DNA of 64,000 nt. Source: an uncultured Hyphomicrobiales bacterium. Lineage in GTDB: Bacteria > Pseudomonadota > Alphaproteobacteria > Rhizobiales > Ancalomicrobiaceae. Position numbers and translations under genes: made by a program. Position 1 is the stretch's first letter. Every line of letters begins with the position of its first letter. The notes under the pieces were generated by a model, which saw only the letters and a program-made list of their open reading frames with translations, made no database searches and had not been told where the DNA came from. Below, piece after piece: positions 43,540 through 54,253 of the stretch. The DNA lies in NCBI GenBank assembly GCA_903930435.1, contig CAIYYN010000037.1, forward strand, positions 85,040 through 149,039, read 5' to 3'.

Positions 43540-45591
43540 TCAACCGGCCCGAAGACGGGCCACGAACTCGACAACCTCGCGCTTGAGGTCCACGGCAGTT
43601 GATTGCAGCCCCTGAGAGAGATGCGTCAACTGGACAGATGCGCCCTCGGTTTGCTCGACAGAAAATTTGAGGCCGTCCAGACTTCTGGAAACCGTCTGCG
43701 TCCCCTTCGAGGCATGCACCGTATTCGCAGCAATTTCGTTGGTCGCAGCGGCCTGTAGCGCAATCGAATTGGCAGCCACTTTGGAAATGGACCCGATCTG
43801 GCCGACGGTCTCGACAATTTTTTCGATGGACGACACAGATCGGTTGGTGGCTTCCTGGATCTCAAGGATCTTGTCAAAGATCTCCTCGGTTGCCTTGGAT
43901 GTCTTGTCGGCCAATAATTTCACTTCATGGGCAACGACCGCAAATCCCTTTCCATGTGATCCGGCGCGCCGTGCTTCGATCGTGGCATTCAACGCCAGCA
44001 GATTTGTCTGCTCGGCAATGCTCGTAATCATCGTGACGATCTGACCTATTGTCGCTGTAGCAGTCGCCAGTTTGCTCACCTCGCCGGTCGTGACCTCTGC
44101 ATCGCGTTCTGCTGCACCCGCGATTTTCGCTGCACGGTCCACATGCGTGGTCACGTCCTTGATCGACCGGGACAGTTCTTCAGTGGCATCTGATACCATC
44201 TGAACATTGTTCGAAGCGACCTCGGCAGCTCCCGCCATCGACTGGCTCTGCTTGGCGGTTGAGTCCGCTGTAACCTGAAGTCTGGCAGCTGCCCCGGCGA
44301 CCTGATCCGCAGAATTGGCCATCAATTCGGCCAATTTTCCCATCTTGGCCTCGAAATCATCGGCAATGGTGTTCCGCGCGGATTTCACAAGTTCCGCCCG
44401 TTCCAGTTCAAACCTGGCTTCATTTGTGCGTCGGTCTTCCAGTTCTATGACGTTCTGCTTCAACGTCATCAACGAGGACATGATGCGGCCAACCTCACTG
44501 CGCATCGAATTCACCGCCGGGATTCGAACCGAATGATCCCCCTTTGCGATCGCCTCAATAACGCCCGCTGCAAACCGGAATGCCTGGGCAAGTGACCGGG
44601 CCGTGAACGCAACGAAGCAGATGAACACAGCGAGCAACGTCAACTCGCCCGCAATCTGGGCCCAGAATTGCCAGGCAGCTGCGGCGCGCACCTCACTGAC
44701 TTCGTCGCTGATATGCGAAATGATCTGGTCTTCCGCGGATTTCATTCCGTTGATGCGGTCCGTCGCAGCCTTGAACCAATCGGACCCCTTCAAGTTCGAC
44801 GCAGAGTTGGTCAACGGGAGATCGAGGATCGTTCCACGCATGGACGCCTGACGATCAAAGGCAGGGCCAACCAGCGTCGCCGTCGCGATATCACGCACAT
44901 TTGCCGGCGCAACGTATTGGAATTCGGCTTCATAGGCCTTTTGCTGGGCTACCGTGTCGACGAACGCACGATAACGATCAAGATTGAATTTTCCGTCATT
45001 CAGTAACGCGGTGCCAACGGCTCGTTCAATGCCGGCCTTTTCTTTCTCAATCAAAAACAATCGATAAGCCTGAAGCTGTCTTTCAAATGAATTAACCTTG
45101 AGTAGTTCAACTGTACTACCGCTTATGCTGATAATATCGCCAATCAAATTTGAATAAAAATTCAAGTTCATTGGCACATCGACTTGCAAGCCATCCACCT
45201 TCGATCGATAATCAGCCAGAGTGGCCAACGTCTTTTGTGTGCGATCAATCCGTTGCTTCAATTCTTCCGATAAAGCAAAGGTCTTCAGGATCTCGATATC
45301 ATGCCACCCAGAAATCGCCGCGTCTGTATTCTGACGCGTCGCGCCGAGGTCGTCCCGAAATGAGCCTTGCCCTTTGGTTGACAAATAGCCGGAACTGACC
45401 CCGCGTTCCTTCTGAAGTTCATGAACGATTGCCCCTGCCCGCTTGGCAGCTGCGACGGCCGGCACCATCTGATCCAGCAGTGCCAACCGGGACCGATCAG
45501 CGTCGATATTGTAAAGCATCAACGCGACTGCCGTTAATGCTGGAAGCAAAACCATCAGCAAAATGTGTTCCCGGATGGTCAATTTCTGCAC
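43540..45591 (-). CDS. methyl-accepting chemotaxis protein with NIT sensor domain
   Basis: A 683-residue chemoreceptor. TM1 about 8-26, periplasmic nitrate/nitrite-sensing-type (NIT) domain about 50-295 ('[18 protein letters not shown]'), TM2 about 312-335, HAMP, and signalling domain. The hairpin tip reads '[19 protein letters not shown]', with Ser at the usual Glu and RR in place of AR, so coupling to CheA/CheW may be modified. It ends in 'FVARLRAG', like the other receptor of the window. The start is GTG 45591 with 'gaggt' upstream, as an in-frame stop lies just before. Inserted between rarA and crcB, normally neighbours. Confidence 0.92.
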   Translation of the reverse strand: MQKLTIREHILLMVLLPALTAVALMLYNIDADRSRLALLDQMVPAVAAAKRAGAIVHELQKERGVSSGYLSTKGQGSFRDDLGATRQNTDAAISGWHDIEILKTFALSEELKQRIDRTQKTLATLADYRSKVDGLQVDVPMNLNFYSNLIGDIISISGSTVELLKVNSFERQLQAYRLFLIEKEKAGIERAVGTALLNDGKFNLDRYRAFVDTVAQQKAYEAEFQYVAPANVRDIATATLVGPAFDRQASMRGTILDLPLTNSASNLKGSDWFKAATDRINGMKSAEDQIISHISDEVSEVRAAAAWQFWAQIAGELTLLAVFICFVAFTARSLAQAFRFAAGVIEAIAKGDHSVRIPAVNSMRSEVGRIMSSLMTLKQNVIELEDRRTNEARFELERAELVKSARNTIADDFEAKMGKLAELMANSADQVAGAAARLQVTADSTAKQSQSMAGAAEVASNNVQMVSDATEELSRSIKDVTTHVDRAAKIAGAAERDAEVTTGEVSKLATATATIGQIVTMITSIAEQTNLLALNATIEARRAGSHGKGFAVVAHEVKLLADKTSKATEEIFDKILEIQEATNRSVSSIEKIVETVGQIGSISKVAANSIALQAAATNEIAANTVHASKGTQTVSRSLDGLKFSVEQTEGASVQLTHLSQGLQSTAVDLKREVVEFVARLRAG

Positions 45592-45728
45592 AACATTACC
45601 TCGTCAATGCAATCGCACTTTTGTTATATAAGGAACTACAAAAGTTCAGTTTTAGTAAATATTGCAATATTCGGAGCTATCAGGGAACGCGATCTCAGCC
45701 TCCCCAGACGGTCAAAATTCTAATGATT

Positions 45729-47042
45729 TCAGGTTTTTGGCGCGCGCTCGTGGCGTAACCGCGCCCAATACGCCAGACGTTTGGCTATCTCCCGTTCAAA
45801 GCCTCGTTCTACAGGCGTGTAGTAGGTCTGCCGACCCATGGCTTCCGGGAAATAATCCTGCCCCGAAAATGCATCGGGCTCATCATGATCATAACGATAG
45901 CCGTCGCCGTATCCTGACTGTTTCATCAGTTTCGTCGGTGCGTTCAAGATGTGACGCGGCGGCATCAAGGATCCGGCGGACTTGGCGTCAACGACAGCTG
46001 CCTTGTAGGCCTTGTAGGCCGCGTTCGACTTGGGCGCTGTCGCGACATAGATCACCGCTTGCGCGATCGCCAGTTCGCCCTCGGGTGACCCCAGAAAGTC
46101 ATAGGCCTCCTTTGCCGCATTGCAGACAACAAGTGCCTGAGGATCGGCCAACCCGACGTCCTCGACAGCCATGCGTATGATCCGACGGATCAGAAACAGC
46201 GGGCTTTCACCCGCATCAAACATGCGAGCCAGATAATAGAGGGCAGCATCCGGATCTGAGCCACGGACCGATTTGTGCAGGGCGGAGATCAGATTGTAAT
46301 GTCCATCCTGCCCCTTGTCGTAGATCGGAGCGCGACGCTGGACCACCTGCTGAAGCGTTGCTGGCGTAAAGACCTCGCCCTCACCTGCTGCACGCCAGAC
46401 ATCTTCGGCAAGTGTCAATGCTGCGCGACCATCTCCGTCGGCCATTTGCAGCAAACTATCACGCGCGGCCTCATCAAGGGGCAACGGCTTACCGACCTCA
46501 GCTTCAGCTCGTTTCAGGAGGTCGCCGATTGCCTCCTGATCCAAAGCCTTGAAAATCAGCACATGGGCACGAGACAATAGAGCCGCATTGAGCTCGAAAG
46601 ATGGATTTTCAGTCGTCGCCCCAATGAGAACAATCGTGCCATCTTCCATAACCGGCAGAAAGCTGTCGAGCTGCGCGCGATTGAACCGATGGATTTCATC
46701 GACGAAGAGCAGCGTGCCCTTGCCCATTGCTCGCCTGGACCGAGCCGCTTCAAACACCTTCTTCAGGTCTGCAATTCCGGAAAAGATTGCTGAGATTTGC
46801 TCGAATGCGAGATCCGTCTCATGCGCCAGCAGCCGAGCAACCGTCGTCTTCCCAGTCCCTGGCGGCCCCCAAAGCACGAGACTCCCCAGAGATCCGGATC
46901 GCAACATCCTGGTCAGCGCGCCGTCTGCACCGACGAGGTGGTCTTGGCCGACGACATCCGACAATCTGGTTGGGCGCAACCGATCCGCCAAAGGTCGCGA
47001 AGCCGACGCACTCAAGCCGCTTGCCGAAAAAAGGTCACTCAT
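45729..47042 (-). CDS. rarA: replication-associated recombination protein A (RarA/MgsA)
   Basis: A 437-residue AAA+ ATPase related to clamp loaders, acting at stalled forks. Walker A 'GPPGTGKTT' (59-67), Walker B 'LLFVDEIHRF', sensor region 'LIGATTENPSFELNAALLSR', C-terminal tetramerisation part ending 'ERGFEREIAKRLAYWARLR'. ATG 47042 overlaps the htrA stop by 4 bases (ATGA), so the two are translationally coupled. Its stop lies 137 bases from the chemoreceptor start. Confidence 0.96.
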   Translation of the reverse strand: MSDLFSASGLSASASRPLADRLRPTRLSDVVGQDHLVGADGALTRMLRSGSLGSLVLWGPPGTGKTTVARLLAHETDLAFEQISAIFSGIADLKKVFEAARSRRAMGKGTLLFVDEIHRFNRAQLDSFLPVMEDGTIVLIGATTENPSFELNAALLSRAHVLIFKALDQEAIGDLLKRAEAEVGKPLPLDEAARDSLLQMADGDGRAALTLAEDVWRAAGEGEVFTPATLQQVVQRRAPIYDKGQDGHYNLISALHKSVRGSDPDAALYYLARMFDAGESPLFLIRRIIRMAVEDVGLADPQALVVCNAAKEAYDFLGSPEGELAIAQAVIYVATAPKSNAAYKAYKAAVVDAKSAGSLMPPRHILNAPTKLMKQSGYGDGYRYDHDEPDAFSGQDYFPEAMGRQTYYTPVERGFEREIAKRLAYWARLRHERAPKT

Positions 47043-48445
47043 CGCAAGACCGTGCGAATGACTTGTCCATCCCGACCGATCGCGAGTTTCCAATAGGGCG
47101 GGTCACTCGCAGCGACGCGGGCCAGTGCACGTGTATCCGCGATCTTGGTCCCATTGACCTCCAACACAAGATCACCCCGCTTGATACCAACGCGCTCTGC
47201 CGGGCTACCCTCCTGGACGGATTTTACAATGACCCCTTCCGTACCGCTGGCTACCCCCAACTCTTCTGACACCGCCGGCGACAGGTTCAGCACGGTTGCT
47301 CCTGCGAACGGACCCTCCCCCGGAATCAGCTTCTCATCGCGCGCCGGTACCTCCGGCGCTGAAGCAAGCAACAGATCAAGCGCAATTTTCGTGATCCCAC
47401 GTTGAACCATCACGGAGGTTGTCGATCCCAACGGTTTTGTGGAGAACCGGTAGCCGAAGGCATCCGGATCTTCCGTCGGAACGCCATCAAGACCGAGTAC
47501 AACATCACCAACCTTCAACCCAGCCTTGGACGCTGGTCCCTTCGGGAAAACAGCAGCGACGAGCGAACCAACGGGACGCTGCAAACCAAGGCTCTCGGCA
47601 AGTTCGGATGTCATGGGCTGCAAACTGGCACCAAGCCAGGGCCGCCGCACTGTGCCGCCCGCCTTTGCCTGTGCGGCAATAAACCGGACCATGGAGACAG
47701 GAATGGCAAAGCCGATCCCGATTGAGCCGCCCGAGCGCGAGTAAATCTCGGACGGAATACCAACCAGCTTCCCATTCAAATCGACCAGCGCGCCGCCGGA
47801 ATTCCCGGGATTGATCGGCGCGTCGGTTTGGATGAAATACCGGTAATCCGATATGCCAACCTGCGTTCTGGCAAGAGCCGAAACGATACCGTGCGTGACT
47901 GTCTGCCCGACACCAAACGGATTACCAATCGCCAGAACCACATCACCCACTTCCAGAGAGTCGGAATCGCCGAGTTCCGCAACCGGAAAGCTCTGACCTT
48001 TCTCACGGATGCGCAGGATCGCGAGATCCGATTTTTCATCTTTCAGAACAATATCCGTGTCGAACTCACGCTTGTCGGCCAGAGCAATCCTGACGTCGGT
48101 TGCCTCTGCAATGACGTGGTAGTTCGTTACGATAACGCCGGATCGCTCGATCACGACACCAGACCCAAGCGACGACTCGACGCGCTCGCGGGGCATCCCC
48201 TGCATGCCATTCTCGCCAAAAAATCGCTGAAAAAAAGGGTCCGCAAACAGGGGTGAAACACGCTGCTGAACCTTGCGGGTCGCATAGACATTGACCACCG
48301 CCGGCGACACAACCTTGACAACAGGCGCATAGGAAACCAAAGCACCATCATGTGCTCCTGGAACCACGCGCATTTCGTCGGCGAAAGCGCCGGCGCCAAC
48401 CACGAACACGACAATGGCAGCAAAGATCAATCTAATCCTGAGCAT
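47039..48445 (-). CDS. periplasmic serine protease of the DegP/HtrA family
   Basis: A 468-residue exported protease. Signal peptide 1-22; catalytic triad H110 ('VTNYHVI'), D140 ('SDLAIL') and S216 ('NPGNSGGAL'); two PDZ domains (about 260-350, 'RPWLGASLQPM...GSLVAAVFPKGPASKAGLKVGDVV', and about 380-465). It degrades or refolds misfolded envelope proteins. ATG 48445 has the ideal 'ggaggt'. It follows the rplQ terminator and starts an htrA-rarA unit. DegQ/DegP assignment cannot be made from sequence alone. Confidence 0.95.
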   Translation of the reverse strand: MLRIRLIFAAIVVFVVGAGAFADEMRVVPGAHDGALVSYAPVVKVVSPAVVNVYATRKVQQRVSPLFADPFFQRFFGENGMQGMPRERVESSLGSGVVIERSGVIVTNYHVIAEATDVRIALADKREFDTDIVLKDEKSDLAILRIREKGQSFPVAELGDSDSLEVGDVVLAIGNPFGVGQTVTHGIVSALARTQVGISDYRYFIQTDAPINPGNSGGALVDLNGKLVGIPSEIYSRSGGSIGIGFAIPVSMVRFIAAQAKAGGTVRRPWLGASLQPMTSELAESLGLQRPVGSLVAAVFPKGPASKAGLKVGDVVLGLDGVPTEDPDAFGYRFSTKPLGSTTSVMVQRGITKIALDLLLASAPEVPARDEKLIPGEGPFAGATVLNLSPAVSEELGVASGTEGVIVKSVQEGSPAERVGIKRGDLVLEVNGTKIADTRALARVAASDPPYWKLAIGRDGQVIRTVLR

Positions 48446-48565
48446 CTGGAACCTCCGAGGACCCATGATGTAGGATACCTGCCGTTCCATCGCAATTCAC
48501 CCGGTCCATCACAAAACGCTGAAAATAGCACGCTATCAGCAGAAACGGTCAGCGGCCTGAAAACG

Positions 48566-48589
48566 CAAAAAAGCGGCCGAAGCCGCTTT
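48566..48589 (-). terminator. factor-independent terminator of the ribosomal cluster
   Basis: Minus strand: AAAGCGGC TTCG GCCGCTTT followed by a T6 tract (stem 48570-48577 with 48582-48589). The UUCG-type tetraloop is very stable. It is 22 bases past the rplQ stop and ends the alpha operon. Confidence 0.93.
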
Positions 48590-48611
48590 CCTGCTAATGA
48601 TGGTTCCAATC

Positions 48612-49022
48612 TCAGCCTTCGGCGGCTTCAGCGCGCGCGCGATCTGCAGCACCCTTGGCGCTGACGTCGCGATCAACCAGCTCGATAACCCCGACCGGCG
48701 CATTGTCGCCAAACCGGAAGCCAGCCTTGAGGACGCGCGTGTATCCACCAGCACGATCCTTGTAGCGGGGACCGATCACGTCGAACAGCTTCTTGACAGC
48801 CGCCTCGTCACGGATCTGACTAATGGCGTTACGACGCGAATTCAGGTCACCGCGCTTTGCCAACGTGATCAGCTTCTCGATAACCGGGCGAAGATCCTTG
48901 GCCTTCGGCAAGGTTGTCACGATCTGCTCGTGTGTGATCAGCGATGCAGCCATATTGGCGAACATAGCCTTACGGTGCTCATGTGTCCGCGCAAACTTGC
49001 GACCTGAATTTCCGTGACGCAT
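48612..49022 (-). CDS. rplQ: 50S ribosomal protein L17
   Basis: 136 residues, last gene of the cluster. '[29 protein letters not shown]' is diagnostic. The C-terminal part after residue 115 is longer and more Ala/Glu/Arg-rich ('[13 protein letters not shown]') than in E. coli, as is usual for alphaproteobacteria. ATG 49022 follows 'gtggag'. Separated from rpoA by an unusually long 238-base spacer. Confidence 0.97.
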   Translation of the reverse strand: MRHGNSGRKFARTHEHRKAMFANMAASLITHEQIVTTLPKAKDLRPVIEKLITLAKRGDLNSRRNAISQIRDEAAVKKLFDVIGPRYKDRAGGYTRVLKAGFRFGDNAPVGVIELVDRDVSAKGAADRARAEAAEG

Positions 49023-49260
49023 TGGTCTAACTCCACGTTATTCGGCGGCCACAGCCGCCGGCATCGACACCGCGATGCGCTCCTGTTTGGTCCCCACGCA
49101 CAGCGGGAACCCGGCGCTAGGAGCCGTGGCACCCCGGGAATTGTGCATCCGGGCTTGATAGTCCTTTTCAACGAACCCTTGGGTCCGGTCTCCCGATCGG
49201 CAATTTTGCCGACCGTGTTCCTTGCTCAAACCCGTGCCACACATAAGTGTGCCAGTGTCC
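49023..49260 (-). other. rpoA-rplQ spacer with three palindromes
   Basis: Between the rpoA stop and the rplQ start, 238 bases. Three hairpins: CACAC-ATAA-GTGTG (49238-49251), TCGGCAA-TT-TTGCCGA (49197-49212) and CGGCGGC-CACA-GCCGCCG (49043-49060). None is followed by a T-run, so they are not simple terminators. A 68-codon frame on the minus strand (49038-49244) has no recognisable product. Possible roles are RNA-processing signals or a balance between rpoA and rplQ amounts. Confidence 0.4.
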
Positions 49261-50295
49261 TCAGAGTTGGTGATCTTCGTAACGCTTAGCCAGTTCGTCG
49301 ATATTCTCCGGCGGCCAGTTCGTCACGTCCATACCCAGATGAAGGCCCATCTGAGCCAGCACTTCCTTGATTTCGTTCAGCGACTTGCGACCGAAATTCG
49401 GCGTACGCAGCATCTCGGCTTCCGTCTTCTGGATGAGGTCACCGATGTAAACGATATTGTCGTTCTTCAGGCAATTCGCCGAGCGGACACTGAGCTCAAG
49501 CTCATCGACCTTCTTGAGAAGTGCCGGATTGAACGCAAGCTCAGGAACCTTCTCTTCGACAGCTTCCTTGCGGGGCTCCTCGAAGTTGACGAAGATTGCC
49601 AACTGGTCCTGAATGATACGTGCCGCATAGGCAACAGCATCCTCGGGCTTCAGCGAACCATCGGTCTCAACCGTCAAGATCAGCTTGTCGTAGTCAAGAA
49701 CCTGTCCTTCGCGTGTATTTTCAACACGATAGGATACTTTCTTCACGGGCGAGAACACGCTGTCGACCGGGATCAGCCCAATCGGAGCATCTTCCGGACG
49801 ATTGCGATCAGCCGGGACATAGCCCTTGCCAGTATCAACCGTGAATTCCATCCGAATTTCTGCGCCTTCGTCCAAGGAACAGATCAGCAGGTCCGGATTG
49901 AGGATTTCGACGTCACCAACAGTCTGGATGTCGCCAGCGCGCACGAACCCAGGACCCTGCTTGCGCACGACCATCCGCTTTGGGCCTTCGCCCTGCATCT
50001 TGATGGCGATTTCCTTGATATTCAGCACGATGTCCGTGACATCCTCACGGACACCCGGGATCGACGAGAACTCATGCAGCACGCCATCGATCTGCACAGC
50101 CGTAACCGCCGCACCCTGGAGCGAGGACAACAGTACCCGGCGTAAACTATTTCCGAGTGTCAAGCCAAAGCCGCGCTCGAGAGGCTCAGCCACCATCGTC
50201 GCAACACGACGAGCGTCATCACCAGCCTTCACGTCCAGCTTGTTCGGCTTGATCAGCTCTTGCCAATTCTTGTGGATGGTCAATGTCGCACCCAT
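49261..50295 (-). CDS. rpoA: RNA polymerase subunit alpha
   Basis: 344 residues. N-terminal dimerisation domain ('[11 protein letters not shown]', '[23 protein letters not shown]') and C-terminal DNA-binding domain ('[27 protein letters not shown]'), with the UP-element/activator-contact helix. ATG 50295 is chosen ('[12 protein letters not shown]'); an upstream codon would add six residues. 'ggggaaaagag' lies upstream. 152 bases after rpsK. Confidence 0.98.
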   Translation of the reverse strand: MGATLTIHKNWQELIKPNKLDVKAGDDARRVATMVAEPLERGFGLTLGNSLRRVLLSSLQGAAVTAVQIDGVLHEFSSIPGVREDVTDIVLNIKEIAIKMQGEGPKRMVVRKQGPGFVRAGDIQTVGDVEILNPDLLICSLDEGAEIRMEFTVDTGKGYVPADRNRPEDAPIGLIPVDSVFSPVKKVSYRVENTREGQVLDYDKLILTVETDGSLKPEDAVAYAARIIQDQLAIFVNFEEPRKEAVEEKVPELAFNPALLKKVDELELSVRSANCLKNDNIVYIGDLIQKTEAEMLRTPNFGRKSLNEIKEVLAQMGLHLGMDVTNWPPENIDELAKRYEDHQL

Positions 50296-50447
50296 TACTC
50301 TTTTCCCCAGCATACCCTCAAAATCGGAAGGCTGCGGGTCGGTTGAGAAGGAACGGAACAGTACACGTTTTGCCGCGCTGGTCCGCCGTTCGGATAATCA
50401 GCACCCCTGGATCTCAGACCCGAAGGCACCTATCCGGATCGACAGCA

Positions 50448-50837
50448 TCAAACCCGGCGACGCTTGCGCGGGCGGCAACCATTGTGCGGAATTGGCGTCA
50501 CGTCACGAATTGATGTCACGAGAAAGCCAGACGCCTGAAGCGCGCGAAGCGCGGACTCACGACCCGAACCCGGACCGCGCACTTCCACTTCCACGGTCCG
50601 CATGCCGTGCTCCTGCGCCTTGCGGGCGGCTTCTTCAGCAGCAACCTGAGCCGCAAACGGCGTCGACTTACGCGAACCCTTGAAGCCATTCGAACCAGCT
50701 GACGCCCAGGCAATCGTGTTGCCCTGTGCATCCGTGATCGTGATCATTGTGTTGTTGAACGTCGAATTTACGTGCGCAACACCAGATGTGATGTTCTTGC
50801 GTTCGCGACGCCGAACGCGTGTGGCTTCTTTCGCCAT
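50448..50837 (-). CDS. rpsK: 30S ribosomal protein S11
   Basis: 129 residues. '[30 protein letters not shown]' and the basic C-terminus '[15 protein letters not shown]' are typical; it shapes the mRNA exit region of the platform. ATG 50837 has 'aaggatc' upstream. Spaced 108 bases after rpsM and 152 bases before rpoA, longer than elsewhere in the cluster. Confidence 0.98.
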   Translation of the reverse strand: MAKEATRVRRRERKNITSGVAHVNSTFNNTMITITDAQGNTIAWASAGSNGFKGSRKSTPFAAQVAAEEAARKAQEHGMRTVEVEVRGPGSGRESALRALQASGFLVTSIRDVTPIPHNGCRPRKRRRV

Positions 50838-50945
50838 TTCAAGATCCTTACTGTCATATCAACGCTGCCGTAACACCAGCAGCTACACAAAACACCAGCT
50901 CTCCGTAGAGGGACTACTCCCGCAAATCCCGGAGTGACGCCGATA

Positions 50946-51314
50946 TTACTTCTTCTTGCCAGCGATGGCCTTTGCCGGACCTTTACGGGTACGGGCATTT
51001 GTATGCGTACGCTGACCACGGACCGGCAAGCCGCGACGATGACGCAGGCCACGGTAGCAGCCCAGATCCATCAAACGCTTGATATTCATCGATACTTCGC
51101 GACGAAGATCGCCCTCGACCATATAATCGCGGTCGATCACTTCACGGATTTGCAATACCTCGGCATCCGACAACTCGTTGACACGCCGTGAAGGTGCAAT
51201 CGCAACCTTCTCGACAATCTCAGCGGCCTTCTTCTGGCCAATGCCATGGATATACTGAAGCGCAATGATCACGCGCTTGTTCGTCGGGATATTTACGCCT
51301 GCGATGCGGGCCAC
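50946..51314 (-). CDS. rpsM: 30S ribosomal protein S13
   Basis: 122 residues starting '[14 protein letters not shown]' from a GTG codon at 51314, preceded by 'ggagagag'. A longer in-frame reading exists but adds sequence foreign to the family. '[10 protein letters not shown]' and '[24 protein letters not shown]' are diagnostic. First gene of the alpha operon; a probable promoter lies 176-204 bases upstream. No rpmJ or infA lies between adk and rpsM. Confidence 0.98.
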   Translation of the reverse strand: MARIAGVNIPTNKRVIIALQYIHGIGQKKAAEIVEKVAIAPSRRVNELSDAEVLQIREVIDRDYMVEGDLRREVSMNIKRLMDLGCYRGLRHRRGLPVRGQRTHTNARTRKGPAKAIAGKKK

Positions 51315-51667
51315 GGCACTCTCTCCAGTCGAATGACACAAAAACAACGACGTCTTTGCGATATACCAGCTCTACATGGTCGAAAGGTTGGGCGCGCCCT
51401 AACCTTACCTTCCACGCGGCACTAGACCGGCTCCCGGATTCCCACAAGAAATCCAGCACCGATCGCTCCTGTCTGCGATTGAGCGCCGTTCTTAGCGGAT
51501 TCTGGTCTGGTGCGTCAACACCTCAGAGCAAACAATCTCGCTAAACTTAATCGTCCACATCAATCGCAACGTAAATGCACGTCTAATTTGATTGAACCAA
51601 ACCTGTCTCAATCTCATTTTACGCGCCTAAAGCAGCGAAACTCAGCCACTCCAACAGTTCAACTCAA
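51315..51667. other. 353-base intergenic region between adk and rpsM
   Basis: No gene seen. It includes the putative promoter at 51490-51518 and, nearer to rpsM, a long leader that could fold. Its length breaks the cluster into a spc part ending at adk and an alpha part starting at rpsM. Confidence 0.5.
51490..51518 (-). promoter_or_regulatory. probable promoter of the rpsM-rpsK-rpoA-rplQ unit
   Basis: Minus strand: TTGACG (51518-51513), 17-base spacer, CTAAGA (51495-51490). The -35 is strong and the -10 fits the looser alphaproteobacterial pattern. The predicted leader is about 170 bases. Confidence 0.4.
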
Positions 51668-52249
51668 TCAGGAAGCCAGAATCGCATCTATCTGTTGGCT
51701 CACGACGTCCATCGACGCCATGCCGTCAAGGGACTTCAACTCACCCTTCTCGGCATAGTACGAAGAAAGCGGCGCAGTCTTTTCGCGATATTCCACAAGG
51801 CGCTTGCGAAAGCTCTCTGGATTATCGTCAGCCCTCGGCGTTCCGCCGGCAGCGATCGTCTCGCGAACGCGATTCTCGATTCGAGCCACCAACGCTTCTT
51901 CGTCCACCTTCAGCTCAATCACAGCGTCAAGCTTCATGCCCTTCGACTGCAGCATCTTCGCCAAGGCTTCCGCCTGCGGCACTGTCCGGGGAAAACCATC
52001 CAGAATGAAGCCGCGTGCACAATCCGCCTCTTCGATCCGATCCGCAACAACACCGACTACGATGTCATCGGAAACCAGATCCCCACGCTCCATGACGGCC
52101 TTTGCCTTGAGCCCGACTTCGGTGCCCGCCTTCACAGCGGCACGCAACATATCACCGGTCGACAACTGCACGAGACCATGACGCTCTACCAACCGCTGCG
52201 CCTGTGTACCCTTGCCGGCGCCTGGTGGCCCCAATAGAATCAATCTCAT
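51668..52249 (-). CDS. adk: adenylate kinase, short form
   Basis: 193 residues; interconverts AMP, ADP and ATP. P-loop '[11 protein letters not shown]', '[11 protein letters not shown]', '[17 protein letters not shown]' are diagnostic. The lid domain is of the short type without zinc Cys, as usual in alphaproteobacteria. ATG 52249 overlaps the secY TGA by 4 bases (ATGA) and has 'ggggggaag' upstream. Confidence 0.97.
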   Translation of the reverse strand: MRLILLGPPGAGKGTQAQRLVERHGLVQLSTGDMLRAAVKAGTEVGLKAKAVMERGDLVSDDIVVGVVADRIEEADCARGFILDGFPRTVPQAEALAKMLQSKGMKLDAVIELKVDEEALVARIENRVRETIAAGGTPRADDNPESFRKRLVEYREKTAPLSSYYAEKGELKSLDGMASMDVVSQQIDAILAS

Positions 52250-53580
52250 CTCTTCCCCCCACGTAATTTGGACCGTTTGATCAGGCCCTCGTACTGATGC
52301 GCGAGAAGATGACCCTGGATTTGGGACACCGTATCCATCGTGACAGACACCACGATCAACAACGAGGTGCCTCCGAAATAAAACGGAACGCCCGTCCAGG
52401 AAATGAGGAATTCGGGTAATAGACAAACGAGTACGATGTAGACCGCACCGATCACCGTGATCCGGGTCAGCACGTAATCAATGTACTCTGCCGTCCGTTC
52501 ACCTGGCCGAATTCCTGGAATGAATCCTCCGTGCTTCTTCAGGTTATCTGCCGTGTCCGTCGGATTGAACACGATCGCCGTGTAGAAGAACGAGAAAAAG
52601 ATGATCAGGCCGGCATAAAACAGCATATACAACGGCTGACCATGTCCGAGGAGCGAGGTAATCGTTGTAAGCCAACCTGGCGCGCCCTTGGCCGCTTGGA
52701 AGTTCGCAATCGTCGCCGGCACGAGCAGCAGCGATGACGCAAAGATCGGCGGAATAACGCCAGCCGTGTTCATCTTCAACGGCAGATGCGAGGATTGCCC
52801 CTGCATCACCTGATTGCCAACCTGACGCTTGGGATACTGGATCAGGAGGCGCCGCTGGGCACGCTCCATGAACACGATGAAGGCGATCACAACGACACCA
52901 ACCACCGCAATAATCAAAATCGAACCTGCAGAAATCGCACCTTGTCGGCTCAATTCCAGCGTCGAAGCAATCGCCCGCGGCATTTCGGCGACGATGCCAG
53001 AAAAGATGATCAACGAGATCCCGTTGCCAATACCGCGTGACGTGATCTGCTCACCGAGCCACATCATGAACATCGTACCGCCTAACAGCGTCAGTACAGT
53101 CGAAATGCGGAAGAAGAGACCAGGAGACGAGACAACACCTGTTGCGCTCTCAAGTCCGGCTGAAATGCCATAAGCTTGCACCAAGGCCAGAAGCACGGTC
53201 AGAAACCGTGTGTACTGGTTCAGCTGCTTGCGGCCGCTCTCGCCCTCTTTCTTGAGAGCTTCGAAACTCGGCAACACCGTGGTCAGCAGTTGAACGATGA
53301 TCGAAGCCGAAATGTAAGGCATGATGCCAAGCACAAAAATCGCGTGCCGCCCGACAGCTCCACCCGAAAACATGTTGAACAAGCCGAGCACGCCAGTCTG
53401 GGCATTGTTGAACGCCTGAGCAAAGGCCGCAGGACTGATCCCGGGGAGCGGCAAATAGGTCCCGAGCCGGTAAACCAATAACGCGCCCAGCGTAAACCAG
53501 ATCCGCTTCTTGAGCTCTTCAGCCTTGCCGAATGCGCCCCAGTTCAAATTAGCAGCCAGTTGTTCAGCAGCCGATGCCAT
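52246..53580 (-). CDS. secY: protein translocase subunit SecY
   Basis: 444 residues with ten membrane helices; core of the SecYEG channel. Plug region follows TM1 ('[15 protein letters not shown]'); cytosolic loops '[16 protein letters not shown]' and '[24 protein letters not shown]' (SecA/ribosome contact) are typical. ATG 53580 with 'ggagg'. A 151-base gap with a large hairpin separates it from rplO. Coupled to adk. Confidence 0.97.
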   Translation of the reverse strand: MASAAEQLAANLNWGAFGKAEELKKRIWFTLGALLVYRLGTYLPLPGISPAAFAQAFNNAQTGVLGLFNMFSGGAVGRHAIFVLGIMPYISASIIVQLLTTVLPSFEALKKEGESGRKQLNQYTRFLTVLLALVQAYGISAGLESATGVVSSPGLFFRISTVLTLLGGTMFMMWLGEQITSRGIGNGISLIIFSGIVAEMPRAIASTLELSRQGAISAGSILIIAVVGVVVIAFIVFMERAQRRLLIQYPKRQVGNQVMQGQSSHLPLKMNTAGVIPPIFASSLLLVPATIANFQAAKGAPGWLTTITSLLGHGQPLYMLFYAGLIIFFSFFYTAIVFNPTDTADNLKKHGGFIPGIRPGERTAEYIDYVLTRITVIGAVYIVLVCLLPEFLISWTGVPFYFGGTSLLIVVSVTMDTVSQIQGHLLAHQYEGLIKRSKLRGGKR

Positions 53581-53649
53581 GCGCGCCTCCGGATTCCGAT
53601 AAAAGTCTTGTCATGTTGCCCACTGACGTGAGCCAACCTGTAAACGTGC

Positions 53650-53699
53650 TGAACGGACCCAGCCGCCCGCCTTATCTAGGCGCTCGACGGATCCGTTCA
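53650..53699 (-). repeat. long hairpin between rplO and secY
   Basis: Outer arms TGAACGGA (53650-53657) and TCCGTTCA (53692-53699), with an inner pairing around GCC-TTATCTA-GGC (about 53670-53682). No T-run follows. It could slow polymerase, set an RNA-processing site or regulate secY reading. Confidence 0.5.
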
Positions 53700-53731
53700 A
53701 TGACCCACACAGATTTGCAAAAACCCAGCTA

Positions 53732-54223
53732 TCAATCAACCGGTGTTTCGGCTGGTGCCTTCTTCTTCGCGAGCGTCACGATCTTTCCGCCCGCCTTTTC
53801 GACTGCCGCAGCAGCAGGAGCCGATGCTCCAGCGATCTCGAAAGTAACCGCGGAGGTAATCTCTCCGCCACCGAGCAACCGCACGCCATCCTTGACACGA
53901 CGAATGAGGCCAGCAGCGACCAAAACTTCGACCGTTACGGTGACGTTGGCACCCAGAACGCCAGCATCAATAGCTGCCTGGACCGCGGACACGCTGATCT
54001 CGTTGTAATCAAGCCGGAAAATATTATTGAAGCCACGCTTAGGCAGACGGCGATGCGTTGGCATCTGACCACCTTCGAAGCCCTTGATGGCCACGCCCGA
54101 ACGCGCCTTCTGACCCTTGACACCCTTACCGGACGTCTTGCCCAGGCCCGAACCAATACCACGCCCCAAACGCTTCTTGTAATGGGTCGCGCCTTCGTTG
54201 TCGCTGATCTCATTCAGCTTCAT
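53732..54223 (-). CDS. rplO: 50S ribosomal protein L15
   Basis: 163 residues. '[28 protein letters not shown]' and 'RLPKRGFNN' mark the rRNA-binding loop. The C-terminus has a Lys/Ala/Pro tail ('[13 protein letters not shown]'). ATG 54223; 30 bases after rpmD. Confidence 0.97.
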   Translation of the reverse strand: MKLNEISDNEGATHYKKRLGRGIGSGLGKTSGKGVKGQKARSGVAIKGFEGGQMPTHRRLPKRGFNNIFRLDYNEISVSAVQAAIDAGVLGANVTVTVEVLVAAGLIRRVKDGVRLLGGGEITSAVTFEIAGASAPAAAAVEKAGGKIVTLAKKKAPAETPVD

Positions 54224-54253
54224 GATCTATCCTCCGGCCTAACGCCCTGGGTC

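Noticed and set aside
49038..49244. Small gene between rpoA and rplQ
   Set aside because: The frame has no ribosome site and no recognisable product; the region is better described as a structured spacer.
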